DNA of 64,000 nt from Icerya purchasi (lineage: Eukaryota; Arthropoda; Insecta; Hemiptera; Monophlebidae). Below the pieces are notes generated by a model. It saw nothing but the letters and a program-made list of their open reading frames with translations. It ran no database searches and was not told where the DNA came from. The stretch spans positions 465,077,576-465,141,575 of the forward strand of contig CM077116.1 of assembly GCA_039619475.1 (NCBI GenBank). The letters run 5' to 3'. A program made the translations under genes and the position numbers. Below, piece after piece: positions 10,340 to 23,559 of the stretch. Within the stretch, counting starts at the first letter, position 1, and each line of letters begins with the position of its first letter.

Positions 10340-11870
10340 CCGATTTATTGAAAAACAACGACAAAAAAGGTAACACAGATTTCTACCTTTATTCAATGAT
10401 CCTGATACAGATAACGCCTGCCTACATACCGCTTGAACATAGTTACAAACTGATTGCGATCAATAACGAGGTTAAAACTTCACCAAAACCGCATCCTATA
10501 ATTTTGTACACAAGGTTATTAATTACAAGGCAATGGAAACCGTCAAATAAAGAAGAATGTATTTGCCAAGTCCTGAATAGGTGAAAGAATCTAGGTGAAA
10601 GTAAATAATTTTGACACAATTATAGAGAAATAATTTAATTGTTCGAAGATCAATGAACAGAGTTTTCCAAGTGGTAATTAAGAATATATTATTCTCCAAC
10701 GCCGATGAAATAAAGGAGGCTTTATCTCTGGCAGCTTATGTGTCAGGTAATGTAAAAAATGAAAAGAAAACTAAACAACCTTTAGCAAATTTAATATGAA
10801 AATTGAACAACCGTACAAAAGTCTATCGATAATTACCAGATGCCAACCGTTTAGTCACACAGTAAAACATGTTGCACATAGCCATAACAACCCGTAACAA
10901 TAAAAACGAATAAATCAATGAATGTCAGACTGTACTCACTACGAAGGTAGTCTCATCCTGCGAATTATAAAGTATGCACTTTACAAAGAGAAATACTTGA
11001 AATAAGACACAAATCATACAACTTGTCACTATGCATAAACAAAATCTCAATCAGTTGACACACAAATTCACTACAAACATTTAATCAACCTGAATTAATA
11101 AAATTTAATCTTACTGCTGGTGCCACTTATTCCGCAATATTACAAGAACATAATAGAAAATATTCCAACCGCGAATACCGATAAGCGCACGGTAATAATA
11201 ACAATATTAACAAACGGTTTGCGCTGATTTCTTCACAGAATTCGGAAACATATTTAACCAATTAATTCGGAAATATGATATGATTAATAATATCCATTTC
11301 GTTGATAACTTAATTCGACATATTCTTTAGAATAGAACTATATGGAACATCAGCATCGACACAAAATTAAACTGTTTCTGATAAGTAATAAAATAGGTGT
11401 GCTATTAATATCCGAAACGTACTTCGCAGGTTGAAGCTATGTTAACACATATTTTGGTATGAAATTTATCACACTCAACACCCCCTGATAATGGTATAAC
11501 GCAGCAACAGATATCATTATGAAAAAAAAAACAAAAAAAAAAAACCTTGATACAACATTACGAAACATGATGGAAAATACATTTGCTAGTAACGATGGTA
11601 ATGATTAAAAGCCATCCTTTGGTCTACTCGTAATTCCATCAGAGCCTATTATTGTCTCTCGAAACATAACATGAAACAGAGACTTTGAGACGATTATTTT
11701 AAAACTCTTAGAAATAAATTCATATGTGAAGAAGACTTCAACGGAAAACGTGCATCGTTCGGATTATCGTGACTAGTCAGTGAGGCAGGCAAAATTATAT
11801 GTTCTTATCTGATGGGGATCGTCGATTTCCGGCTTATCAGATACGGCGTACCGACATTGTAGGCGTAGAA
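10340..11870 (+). pseudogene. Decayed Jockey-like element: ORF1 and endonuclease remnants
   Basis: Pieces of the same protein order as the intact element at 1-5.6 kb are seen on the plus strand. KPHPIILY (near 10,488) fits the KxPPITVY region of ORF1. FQVVIKN near 10,664 fits FKVVIRN, followed by the region before the knuckles, where KTKQPL matches. LLISETYFAG near 11,402 fits the endonuclease Glu motif, with YHTQHP soon after in a shifted frame. FKTLRNKFICEEDFNGKR near 11,695 fits the GGDYN motif, though Gly-Gly is now Glu-Glu. The zinc knuckles are not recognisable and no RT follows. It is an old, 3'-truncated or deleted copy. Confidence 0.6.
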
Positions 11871-12066
11871 AAAAAAAAAGAAATAAATAAAATGAAATAA
11901 ACACAATTTACAGAAACAAGAAAAGGCTTTCCATTTCCTTCGCAGTTATTGCAGGACCTCTCTGAAAGTGTAAGTGTATTGACTAATAAAAAAAACTGAC
12001 ATAACGGGCTGGTATTAAGTCTTACAATTTGTAGGATTTAAAACCGTGATTTTTTAATATATACAA

Positions 12067-12113
<47 letters not shown>

Positions 12114-14041
12114 GATGAATCCTTGTTTTGGTAATGGAAGAAATATTCCAAAAAAATGATTTTAAAAAAAAATTCGCGAGAATGAAAGGAAAAAAGTATG
12201 TTTAACGGGCGCCAATGATAATGTACGGCTTACCACTACCGAATTAGCTCTGTCTAGCAAAGCATTAGACTTTTAATAAATCGCGGAAGGAGAAAAAGAA
12301 AAAAAAAAAAGAACCAAAAACGGAACCCGCCTCACGACGGCGGTACACTCTCTTCGGAACCGAGATAGCACGAGGGCCCACCACGTGTCCAAATGACGAA
12401 AACTTGAAAAGAAAAAAATTGTATATTAACAAAAACGCGGAAGGAACAAAAAAAAATATTCGTATGTAACGACTAGACAAAAAAAATTAATAAAAAGAAA
12501 TGACTAAATTTGCCAAACGGCGTAACATGTGTCGATGTGCACAATCAAAAAATGCGGCCACCAGAAAATCGGTCAGTCGGAATCGACTGTTCGGTGGTCC
12601 GTCAAAAGCGCGACCCGTAATTACACACTCACAGGCGACCAGTTAATTGCCGAGCAATTAAACAACGACTGGCTATCGATTAGCCAAGAAAGCGACTAGC
12701 TAGATCTCGGTACCTGACGGGGCTTTTGCCGATCGACATATACGCATCGTCGAAATTACCCGGTACCTTTTAAATTAAAATATGTATATTACGCCACCGA
12801 CTGTTCTAGAACATTCTACTATTTCTATATATTTTAGACGGCAGCTATCCCTGTCTTTCCGGGATTTTTATAAATTCGGTCGCGACTCTCGCAGTTCTAC
12901 GCTCTATACTTGTACATGTACTTGTACTTATATGCTTATCAACGGTGTAAACGCTATTTCTCCGCGATTTTCGACCACGCTCGCTACCCCGCGAGCACAG
13001 CCGATAGCCGCTGCGTTCGGGATTACCACACAGCTCGGCCGAAACCGCGTCGCCGATTGCAATTCACCGTTGTCTTCCGCTGCCCGAGAAAAACCCGACA
13101 TATAAATGAAATTAAATCGAAATAATAATTTCTACCTCGGACAGCGTTATCTAAGGCGTATAAAGCGTAATAAACTCGCTTCAGCTGCCGAATCCGTCTC
13201 AATATATATATAGTTTGTTTTTTTTTAGCTATTACAAATACGATGTATATATTTAAAAAATCAATAACAATGCTTTTTTAAGAATTATTCACTTTTAGGT
13301 TTTTCCTTTTTCGTTCATTTTTTATTTTTCTGACAAAATCTTTTCAATTCTAAGCTTTCGAATCACAAGCACTAAAAGTCTCTGCTATTTTCTCTACAGA
13401 ATTGATTTTTCACTATATTTTAGACTTTGATAGTTTCTCCAGAATTTCCGTGCCTATTTAAAAACTGCGCTGTTATGGAATTTGTATTAATGTGTTTCAT
13501 TCTTAACCCAGCTGACATAGTTCTTGTGCGGCATTCACGTAGGTTTTTTTTTCTTCTTTTTCATTTTTCATTCGGTTTCAGTCGAGCCATTCGTTCATTT
13601 CTGAACATTTCCTTATTTGGAATTTGCTAGTTCACTTTTAAATCAGTCGGCGGAATGCCGTGAACGCTATTTCATATTAATAAGCACAATGCTGTTCGGT
13701 AAGTTGAAATGTGTTATACCGAGAAGTATTTCATTTCGAGTTTTTATCCTTTTTACGGGAGAAATCAATTTCATTTACACGGGTTAGAGACCAGTATAGT
13801 GGAATAACGATTTAAAAATATCTTTTTATATGAAATAAATCTGTTTCTAAAATTATACCAAAATGTATTTTTGTAAAGCGCTAAGAAATAGTTGTATTTT
13901 TTGAAACGAAGTTCTTTAACGCGGCTTGCGGTAGGAATAAGCTGTCAGAAATCGTCACGTACGGGAAAAAAAACGTTATGCGTTCTCCAGGCGACCTTCG
14001 CTCAATTTCTCTTTCACTCTTTCTCTTTCTATTATATACGG

Positions 14042-14074
<33 letters not shown>

Positions 14075-17000
14075 CGTGCGAGTATCAAGATTTGAGCAGC
14101 AAGCATTTTGCGCGTATGTATAACCTCAATTCTAAACACGTGTAAATTTTATTTTATTTTTTATAGCATACTTTACGAATAACTTCTACGAAAAAGGGAA
14201 ACTTCTCGGTTTTTTTTGTCAAAATTTTTAAATTTGTTCCTTATTGCCCTTTCCATATTGCTCGATACTTTCAGCGATTTCTTTAAATTTTAGTCTCACA
14301 GATTGTGCAGGATACACACTTAAAAATTTATAATATGTAATTTATCCATGCTTTCGAAATCTGTTTCGCTATTTATTGCTATGGAAGTGGTCAGCATTGC
14401 TATTAAAATATATGTAACCTTAAAATTGTATAATTTAGGGAACAATGAAATATCAAGGAAAATTGTTTCAACACTACCTTGATCAGTAGGAATGGTCGGA
14501 CTTTAACTTGCATAACGTGCAGCTGGTTGATTGCTTGATTTTTAAAGTACGCTGCAATTGACTGCATCATTATTGCCCGCTGATTTGATTATTCTTAAGT
14601 TCGGACTGTATGATTGTCTCTTTAGCGTTATCCAATGCAGATGATACATGTGCAGAAGTTATAAAACTTAAACATTATAAGCACGAATTTCTATTCTCTC
14701 AGTTGAGAAATCTGAGCATGTTTTAGGTAAACACACAGGGAATAGACACGCGTATTGCGGTGTAATTGTTAGCTCTTATTTATCCCTAGAGTATACAAAG
14801 ATATTTAAACGATTCTGCAGCAAAAGTTGAAATTCTCGTTAGCTACTCAGTTAAGACATTCACCAAAATATGAATAGCGTGACTATATTTCACACGCTAA
14901 GTATCCGCACAATGCAGCACCTGTTTACCATTTGTCTATTTTCAGTGTGTAAACCATGTGTCACAATTACGTTAGCGGCGAAGTATGCGAAAATAAAGGT
15001 GAATTTAAGCATAACTCTTAACTTGTAGACACACATATGATTTTCAAAGTAAGGCGGGTATTATTAATGTATTTCTTTTTTTTTGTACTTAATTGTGCTG
15101 TGTACATTTTAGTTTTTTGAAATTAACATTTTCGAAATATTTTTGAAACCATTTAGTAATTCCCGGACAAAGCTCTGTAGAAACAATTTGAAGAAAGTAA
15201 AAATTCTCGGTTCTCTGAGTATGGCAAGAGTTTGTAAGTTATACCTTTACTGAAGTACACTTAAAGAACGGAAAAAACGGAAAGTATTGAACCAGTCAAA
15301 TAAACTACCACAAAATCTAAAATTTTACCAGCTTGTCATTTCTCCGATTTAAATGTACACAATATCAGTTAAGCCTTTTTTCTGATTTTTAGGAATAAAT
15401 TTAACGCGTTTAAAGGTAGAGTGCGTTTATTGCGCTGCGAAAATAAACCGTATTGAACTAAAACGAGACTGAAACTCGTTATTAATAAATAGCTTATATT
15501 GTGCTTGAAGCATAATATGAAATATATGCCCGGTTTTAAATGTTTCAAAAGTTTGCTTTTACAGACTAATTTATTATGTAAATACATGACAGACAATCCA
15601 GTAGACCAGATCTGAAAATTTATTTGACGCCGAATAAATAATTTTTTTTCACATTTCTATAAATAAGAGTTATAATAACCCCCCGATGATGCTTTAGAAT
15701 TGTACAGATTTTTACGCTGATCAATAATATGAATTAAAAAAGAAAAATAATGTAACAAATTACAGTAATACAAGTACGGTGCAGCTTTCGATTTATTACA
15801 AAACAGTCGAACCAAGTGCAAGGCTTTGCTGTCAAGCAAGAGCACTACTGTTCGGAGAATACTAGTGCAAATCTACACAGCAGGACCACCGGATATGATA
15901 GCTAAATGTAAAAGACACGAGTAGTCAAAACGCAGTCGAAATTGCATTAATGTTGTGAATCTTAATGTCACAGTTCTCGGCACCCTGTCAACGGTGTGAG
16001 ATTTAGTTCACTTTAAGTAAGGATACATCAGTGAACGAATCTCTTCATGCTACGATAAGTTGGGTCTCCGTAAAGTCAAAAAAAAAGACAAAAAACGAAT
16101 GATTTTCATAAAACTGACGACCGATTTTATTATTCGATGTATCGTTTTGTCACACAGTGAACTATGTTTTAATAGGAGTCGGCTTGGAAAAATCGTTATT
16201 ATTATTACCCTGAGAATTGAAAACGAGCGACCCGAGTAACATTCCACTACCTGATCCGTTTAAGGTTTTCAGAAACGGCGGGTATTAAAAAATAAACTAA
16301 ACATACCACACAGTTTTAGCAAGTCGAGTACTGCACTGCTAAATAAAATTTTTCATTAATCGCATTTTTAAATAATGACTATGAATATTGTACAGGATGT
16401 TCCTAAATGTGAGTATTAGAAGTTTCAAAGAAACTGTTAACTGGTGAAAGATCAAAATTGATAGCTGATATTGGTGTGATATTTAGTGATTGTTCTGATT
16501 TCGCCTAACCGACCGATTCATTAACGTCGATCGATCTTAACAGTCTAATTTGCAGCGGAATAATTTCTACTATTTTTCGTACGCAGTAACGTTTAATTAA
16601 CGTCCGAAAAATCTTAAGCATTTGTATGCTAATTTATTTTCCACTTTGTACGGAAATTTTTAGCAATTCGATAGTTATTCTTAAAAATACCTACCAACCA
16701 TTTTTTCTGAATTTCATCGTTCCCGTATAGATTACTAAAAATTTTGCTTTGGATTTACCGGAAAAAAAAAAAAACGAAAAAAAAACCAGAATAGATAACG
16801 TCTTGGAGAGAAATATGTGAGGTGAGCGACGTATGTACAAATGACATCAAGTCAGCAGATTGGTTTAGATAAAAACATTCGGATGAACCGTAGACATTTT
16901 GTTAATAAATATTGAAACATTTCCCTAACGTTCGTCAGGAATAATATTCTCAGGACTACTAAATCTTGTGTTTTGTAAAAATAGCTTTTTTTTTTTTATC

Positions 17001-18940
17001 GTTTTCTATAGACCGGATTTGACATACGTATTTTTGTTACAGATATTCGGCACGCAAATATTCGTAATGTTGATGACGGTTTTCGAAACTTGCCGAACGA
17101 GAGCACGTCTCGAAACAGCGATTGTCATTTTCAAGAGGAACTTCTAGCAGCAAAAAAAAATTGGCGAGTCGAAAATCAGCCAGGCAAACGCTCTTAATGC
17201 TTGAACTGAATCTTGAATCAATCAGCAATAAGTGAAGAAAATTACCTCTCACTGTACCGGGATAAATAAGTCTTCTATGTACGGAAGATGATGATAAAAA
17301 AAAAAGAAAAAAAAAGGGTATTGGTTAACCAATCAATTCGAGCACTTTTAAATACTTTATCCTTATGATTATTTTTAATTATATTTTTGTCATTTTCGAG
17401 AACTACCTCTTTTCTACTTATGATTATATAAATTAATATCAATTTATGCGAGAAAATTGATGAAATAAACAAAAAATAAACAAAAAATAAACAAAAAATA
17501 AAAAAACGAACGATAGTTGGGTTAAAGGGGGTATTTTTTGAGAAAAATTACAAAATTGCTAAAAATCGATGCTCGAAATAGTAAAAAAAAAAAAAAAAAG
17601 CACATTTCGCGTCTTGCTTTTAACATTTACTGATGCTTTGCGCGAAAGAGTAAAATTATTCTGCTGATTACAAGCGAGGATCAAGAAAATTAACGCGCGA
17701 AGAAATAAAAATACGCCGCGTAAAAGAGGTAATATAAAATTTTCGGACTTTTTTTGAACGACGAAAAAAGGTAAAAATGCTAGCGGTAAAATGTAAAGGA
17801 AGAGAACAGAAGGAAACGAATATTTTGATAAATGTTACGGCATCATGAAAACAACTGACCATGAATATAACTACGTCCGATCGTTTAAAACTACAGACCT
17901 TAAAGTAAAATATAAAACAAATCATCGGCCGGGTTTATCGATGTAATCAAACTAACAAGAGTAAGGAGGCTTCTATTTGCAAAAAATTCGACTGAATCGT
18001 TGAAATTTTCTAACATACAGTCTTACCAACATAACTTGGCTTGATTTCGAAAATATCGGTTATCATATATCATAGTTTCTCTCTCTCTCTCTTTCTCTTA
18101 CACATGTTCTTTCTCTTTCCGTACTGTAAATAGTCAAGCGGCGAGGTACTAAAATAAGTGAAAAAGAAAGAAATCTGCCAGTACTTGTCTAGCGGCAGAG
18201 ATTAACTTGGTTAAAGAGACCTGTTCAACCTTGCCAGTAGAGAAATCCGAGAAGTTGCTGTTTCAGCATGCGGATAAAAATGCTTAACGCGTAAGACATT
18301 AATCTGTCAGTGTGGAAAATAGCCTGTCGTGTAATTGCCAGGCTCTATCAGTACGTTAGCGAGTTATTAAGAGCTCACTAAGAAGCTTACATACAGCCAG
18401 TCGGAAATCGGACATCGACCGTTTAACTAATCAAGTACTTCCCTAGTTTAACGGAGCGATTATGCGCATTTTTCTCTGTGGAACTGTGATTAAATTACCG
18501 CTTTTTTTATTGTAAGCAAACGTTTATACGCTTACTAGATAACTGCGCATTACCGATATCTCTATACCAAATTGTAAAGGAGCCATTGTCCTTAGAATGT
18601 AAGGCGTCATATATATTTTTAAAAACTGCTAATGTAAAAATATAAGAAGGAAATAGTTAGGTATTTAGGTCAGAGTATAGACTGGCCAAAAGACGAAAAC
18701 TGGTCAAAAAAAAAAAAATAAATAAAAAAAAACAGGCGAAATCCAGTGAAAATCTGTCGACTTGATAACCAAAAAGTGGTAGCGGTAATCGGTAATCGAT
18801 AGTGCAGCGGGCCACAGTGGTTATCAAATCGTCAATTTAAAAATATTTATTAATGTGATTCATTTTAAAATCGATTTCTTAATGTGGTTGGGATTCTCTT
18901 TTAAATATAATATATCTCGATTTTTGTTTATTATACGACA
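11871..18940. other. No recognised gene; AT-rich DNA with one GC-richer patch
   Basis: No domain, RNA gene or complete element is seen. Simple repeats: (AT)n 12,071-12,110, (GT)n into (GC)n 14,041-14,080, poly(A) 17,582-17,599, and a three-copy AT-rich unit at 17,470-17,503. About 12,540-13,090 is clearly richer in G+C and CpG than its surroundings and could be a regulatory or old coding remnant; its forward frame of 107 codons shows no domain and was not called. Confidence 0.55.
14041..14080. repeat. (GT)n/(GC)n microsatellite
   Basis: Alternating purine-pyrimidine tract passing from GT to GC and GTGC units; a potential Z-DNA former. Confidence 0.9.
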
Positions 18941-18989
18941 AAAGGCGTTTATATAATAATATTTCACTCTATAGTTTTTAAAGTTGCTT

Positions 18990-19504
18990 TTGATATTTGT
19001 ATATAAAAATCCATACATAAGAACACGCCATTATTAGATAAAGAAAAACAAAATGAACTAAATATTTATAAAACAAATAACTAAAACCAATAATTTCCAT
19101 AGTCAATTAATTGATAATTTATGTAATAAATATTTCAAGAAAAAGAAATATATAAAAAAACATATTACTGAAAATTTAAAAAAAACACGGATTAAATTTA
19201 CTTTCAATAACCCTAACACATATAAAATAACTAATACATTTAATTCAATTTTTAGAATCTCATACACTACCAATAATACAGTTTATATAATAAGGTAATT
19301 AATATTAACAATATTAACAATAATAATAATAATAATAGTAAATTTAATCAAAATAACTTACAATAAATGCCAAAAAAAAAAAAATATATATATATAGGAC
19401 AAACCAGAAGAAACTTTGCCGAAAACTACTACATTAACAAATTTAAAAATAACTGCATAAACCATAATTATCCAAACACAGATAATTCACTATTCAATCT
19501 TTGA
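18990..19504 (+). pseudogene. Penelope-like element remnant with GIY-YIG endonuclease end
   Basis: A damaged 3' coding end on the plus strand. From 19,080 one frame reads TKTNNFHSQLIDNLCNKYFK, which resembles the alpha-helical linker after the Penelope RT. Further on comes SYTTNNTVY (near 19,260), and a short stop-containing stretch with Lys/Cys residues where the zinc-like Cys motif would lie. From 19,391 the frame reads YIGQTRRNFAENYY and ends at 19,502. YIGQT-R-x-F is the second half of the GIY-YIG nuclease motif fused to Penelope RTs. The GIY half is lost. The hammerhead-like motif 300 bases downstream supports the call. Confidence 0.6.
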
Positions 19505-19803
19505 ATTTTTTAAATAATATTTTAATAACCGTTCTTTTCTTGATTTAATTTTTTCATTCACGGTTTTAATTTTAATTTATATTCGATTTTAACTTTTGTA
19601 TTTTATTAAACATTGCTTAAACTTTTATAAGAAATTTTTAAAAAATTTTTTAAATACTTTAGTTTTGTTTTATTAGTCATTTTTCATAATTTAAATTTAA
19701 CTGTGCAATAATCGACTCTTGTCATCGACTTTTAACCGTTATTTTTTATTGTTTATATTTCGGCATCGTTTTTATTAAATTTTTATATATTATAATAACT
19801 CCC

Positions 19804-19838
19804 GTGATCATGAAGCGTTGTCTTCGAAACGCTTCGGG
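19804..19838 (+). ncRNA. Degenerate hammerhead-ribozyme-like motif, 3' of the Penelope remnant
   Basis: GTGATCA (core CTGATGA with two changes), a TGAAG/CTTC stem II with a six-base loop, then GAAACGC. Penelope-like elements are known to carry minimal hammerhead motifs in their terminal repeats, and this lies about 300 bases past a GIY-YIG stop, the expected place. With two core changes it is probably inactive. Confidence 0.4.
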
Positions 19839-19899
19839 GTATTTGATAAATTAAATAATTGTTTCGAATCGGTGTTTAAAATGAATTACTGTACAACAC

Positions 19900-22800
19900 A
19901 ATAGAAATAATGAATGAAATAAAGAGATACAGTAAAAGTCTGTTTTTGTTGAAATTCATAAATATACATTAAATAAATTACCCCTATTAACAAACAAAAG
20001 TAAAAGTAGGTACGAACTTACTTTAATCAATTAATCTTATGAAACGTTTTATAGCCGATAATCAGCTAACAACGCAAGGTACACTCAATTTTTGCGTTTT
20101 TTTAGTTTTAATTTATGCGTAATTGTTAGCTGAAGGTCGGCTTTTCTAAAATAAATTTAAAAGCGAATTCATACTTATTTTTGTTTGTTAATAAGGGGAA
20201 TTCATTTATTGCGTATTTACTTGACAATCTTTTCCATATGTATTTTATTAATTTATTTTTGCAATCCATTTGCGTTATTCCTTTTTGTTGTTCACGTAAA
20301 TTTAGTCGATTTGATTTAATTTCCCCTTCGTTGAAAAAAAAAAGTGGAAGTATCCATTTTATTTTACACGAATTTTATTCTTAATTTTTCGGAATCTAAA
20401 AAAAAAATTAGCTTCCTTAATTTTTTTTTGTTTACGTAACAGCGCGCAGTAGCATTTCGGGTTCATTCCTATATTTTTCCATCTTAGAAAAGTGTCGGGG
20501 AAAAAATTAATAGTCGTCGCTGCTTACGGCCTTAAAGAAATATCGCGCGATTTTCTTCTACATTAAACCGATATTAATTCTCGAATCTTAAAAACAATTT
20601 TCAACTAGAATCATCTGGATACTGAAACACTTTTTTATATTTAAGTTGTTAAATGTTTACATTTTCTAAAAAAAAAGAAAAAAAAAACAGTTATAAAATC
20701 TCGCGCAAGAATTAAAAAAGAAAACAGCTGAAATTCCAGATTAATATTACATTTTATGTTAACTATAACGAATGCCCAGACACCAACAGAACAAAGAGTG
20801 CATAATATAATGATGTAAATTCAAAAAGTCTATCGTCAAGTGGTTTAAAAACGCGCTTCGTGAACGTACCGTAACGACAATGGAGCAACACACAAGACCA
20901 AACCGGGAAGCGGATTCATCGTCAAACAGTCGTTCTTCATAATCCTCAGATCTACACCTCGACCCGGGCCGGAAAAAAGTGTAAAATTCAAACCTTGCAC
21001 CGAGGATTCTCCGCCTATTATTATTTTCACACCTTTACCGTTGGCCGTTCGTCAGATAGATTGCGAAAAACAATTTCACCTTAAAAACTTTCAACATTTT
21101 TCAACCGATTCCAGTGACCGTCTAATTGAGCTTTTTTGATTTATGGAGCGGAAACTCGGAATAAGTTTGTGCTGTTCAGCCGACTCGCTTCAACTTATAG
21201 TAGGAAAGTTTCCAGCGGCCAGCAGCGGACCTGGACGTGTGTTACAACATTATTGTTCCAGTTCTCCGGAATGGCTTCTCGGCCGAACCCGTTAAAGACC
21301 GAAAGCGCTGTAAAATGATGTAAATTCCAGTTTTTATTCGTATCGCGTAGTTACCACTGCAGCCGAGTGCAAATTGAAGCGGAGTGCAATGAAGATTGTC
21401 TGCAAATAAAATTCAGCAGTCGGCTAAAAGTAATTTTCGTTAACTGCTACTAAAGTAAATAGAACAGAAGTTTGCTGGAGCGTATACCGTGCCACTGTCG
21501 GCTCGATGGCTGCGCAACGATTTAAAACGTTACCGGCACTGATTTATTATTGCCATATCCGGCTCGCATTCTAAAAGACGCGCGCTGTCCTCATCCTCCT
21601 CGCTACGCACTGCCCCAAGAGCCGTGAGCCGCCCCGTAAAACGCCGTGTCTCGGCTCTAATGGATGACGCTGCTCGCTTTGCTCGGCTACAGTAAAATTT
21701 CTTGATTCGAATTTGCCGCGAAAAGAGCGACTCTTTACAAAAACTGCGATCATTCTCCTTCATCGCGGCGGCTAACCGCTCCTCTGTTCTTCTGGCCGAC
21801 TTTCATTGCTCCGTTCCGTCGGTTCTCTTTCTAATCTGTGTCTGCTACACCCGATTACTCCATACTTGTAGCATCGCGAAGCACGACCGCCGACACAAAA
21901 ATAACTCTTTCTCTCTCTCTCTCTTTCTCTCTCACCGTATGAGCTAACCGCGCCGAGTGGCTACCATTAATTGCCCGACACACCGATCAAACCTTTTCAC
22001 TCTTAGCTTTTCTACACCGGTTCCGCGTTCACGGATCATTGAAGTGACGGCGCCGCATGAAAAAAGTAAATCTATTTCCAGAGAACTTTACTTGTTTAGA
22101 AATTTATTGGCCGTCCAAGAAAAGCACCAACAACGAACGCTTGAAGATTTAAATGAACGGCGAAATGAGCATGTTGTCGGCAATATCGAAGCGACATGCG
22201 GCCGTGCTTCAGCTATGGGTTTCATTTCAAGATGATTCGGTTCACCGCGTAGTTTTGGTTCTTTTTTTTTTTTTTGTTTTTATTCTTTTTCAAATTTTTT
22301 TTTTTTTTTTTTCTGTTTTCTAATTTTACATTTACGAGAATAATCGCGACCATTCGGTACGGTTAAATATATAATTTAAATTTTACCGCATTTAAACCGA
22401 CCTTATAGGGCTAAGTTTAAAAAAAAAACGGTAAAGAATATACAAATACACGCACATTAGCGAGAATGTGACCCTAAACATTATAGAACTGAGCGTTCTA
22501 GCCAATCACAATCGCCAGGAGGAGTAGTAAAACAAATTTTTGCGGCAATTAATTTTTCTCGGTTGTAATAAGAGAAGAAAAAGTAAAAATAAAAAGTAAA
22601 AAAAAAAAGAAGACGGGAGGAAATGAATTAGTCTCCACCTGAGATTATCATTATCATCGTGTTAATTAAGAGTTTTGTTTGCTTGTCGTTGCAGTTTAGC
22701 CGAATTCCACCCGCCTTGGGCCAAGTTTGATTTCCCCTTCCATGCGTCATTCCCTAACGTATTAGAACACGAAACAGTGAACTATTCTAAATCACATATT
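19900..22800. other. No recognised gene; GC-richer patch at about 20.8-22.2 kb
   Basis: AT-rich at first, then a stretch with many CpG dinucleotides at about 20,840-22,240. Frames up to 92 codons are present on both strands but lack domains, and none has a convincing splice context that can be judged by eye. Promoter-proximal or exonic DNA of an unseen gene is possible. Poly(T) tracts lie at about 22,261-22,310. Confidence 0.5.
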
Positions 22801-22900
22801 ATATTGAGTTGTGTTTTTAGCTGATGGCGGGTTATGCCTGAAACGCGTTTCTCAGTAAGCAATCTGTTTATTCTTAAATTTGTTTGTTATATTTGTATTA
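22801..22900 (+). repeat. Hammerhead-motif repeat, copy A
   Basis: About 100 bases shared with 23,311-23,417 (minus) and 23,447-23,543 (plus). The motif core is at 22,821-22,851: CTGATGG, a GGC/GCC stem, then GAAACGCGTTTC. Downstream the shared part runs through AGTAAGCAATCTGTTTATTC. A TA microsatellite begins at 22,931. It may be the terminal repeat of a Penelope-like element or a small derivative of one. Confidence 0.55.
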
Positions 22901-22926
22901 TTTCAGATGGTGATCAGCGCAACCTA

Positions 22927-22930
<4 letters not shown>

Positions 22931-22974
<44 letters not shown>
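22931..22974. repeat. (AT)n microsatellite
   Basis: Uninterrupted AT dinucleotides, next to hammerhead-motif repeat copy A. Confidence 0.9.
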
Positions 22975-22977
<3 letters not shown>

Positions 22978-23310
22978 CATTTTCTGTGTATTTTTCCGCA
23001 GTTTAACTAACACATTTGTTAGCGGTGGCTGGAATTCGCTTGTGCGGCGGTGATTTTTTTAAAAGATAATCTATAATGAGGGTACTTCATTTATCTACTA
23101 ATTCTTCTAGTAGATGTTCTAAAAATCCGTTAATTTGTAATTGACCTTTCCGTTGTACTAGACGTTTCTGGCGCAAAATAGTTCTTTTGGTTCCTTCCAT
23201 CATTATCCTTTAGTTTTCCCTCTTCTTAAAATATCCATCACAGCAGCTGGCGATTCTTTTATTCCTGTTACATTCTATTGAAAAAAAAGCTATTAAGCCT
23301 CATTAAGTTT

Positions 23311-23417
23311 ATAGTAAGTTATAACAAATACAAATATAACAAATACAAATTTAAGAATAAAATGAATGCTTACTTAAAAACGCGTTTCGGGCATAACCCA
23401 TCATTAGCCTCAATATA
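23311..23417 (-). repeat. Hammerhead-motif repeat, copy B (inverted)
   Basis: Reverse-complement relative of copies A and C. On the minus strand the motif (23,377-23,407) reads CTAATGA, TGGG, TTATG, CCC, GAAACGCG: the conserved core CTGATGA with one change, a three-pair GGG/CCC stem II and an intact GAAA box. It faces copy C across about 30 bases, forming a large imperfect palindrome. Confidence 0.6.
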
Positions 23418-23446
23418 TATGTGATCAGAAACACGATTCTAAATAT

Positions 23447-23543
23447 ACTGAGTTGTATTTTTAGCTGATGATGGCCCGAAACGCGTTTCTAATAAGCAAT
23501 CATTTTTATTATATAGATTTGTATTTGTTATAACTTACTATAT
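23447..23543 (+). repeat. Hammerhead-motif repeat, copy C
   Basis: Plus-strand copy. The motif at 23,465-23,489 has a perfect core, CTGATGA, and the GAAACGCGTTTC box, but stem II is shortened to TGG/CCC with the loop lost. The tail (GTATTTGTTATAACTTACTATA) is shared with copy B, which defines the outer end of the repeat. Confidence 0.6.
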
Positions 23544-23559
23544 ATTCTATAATTAACAA

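Noticed and set aside
12782..13105. 107-codon forward frame
   Set aside because: No domain, no codon-level sign of coding, lies in a GC-richer patch where open frames are expected.
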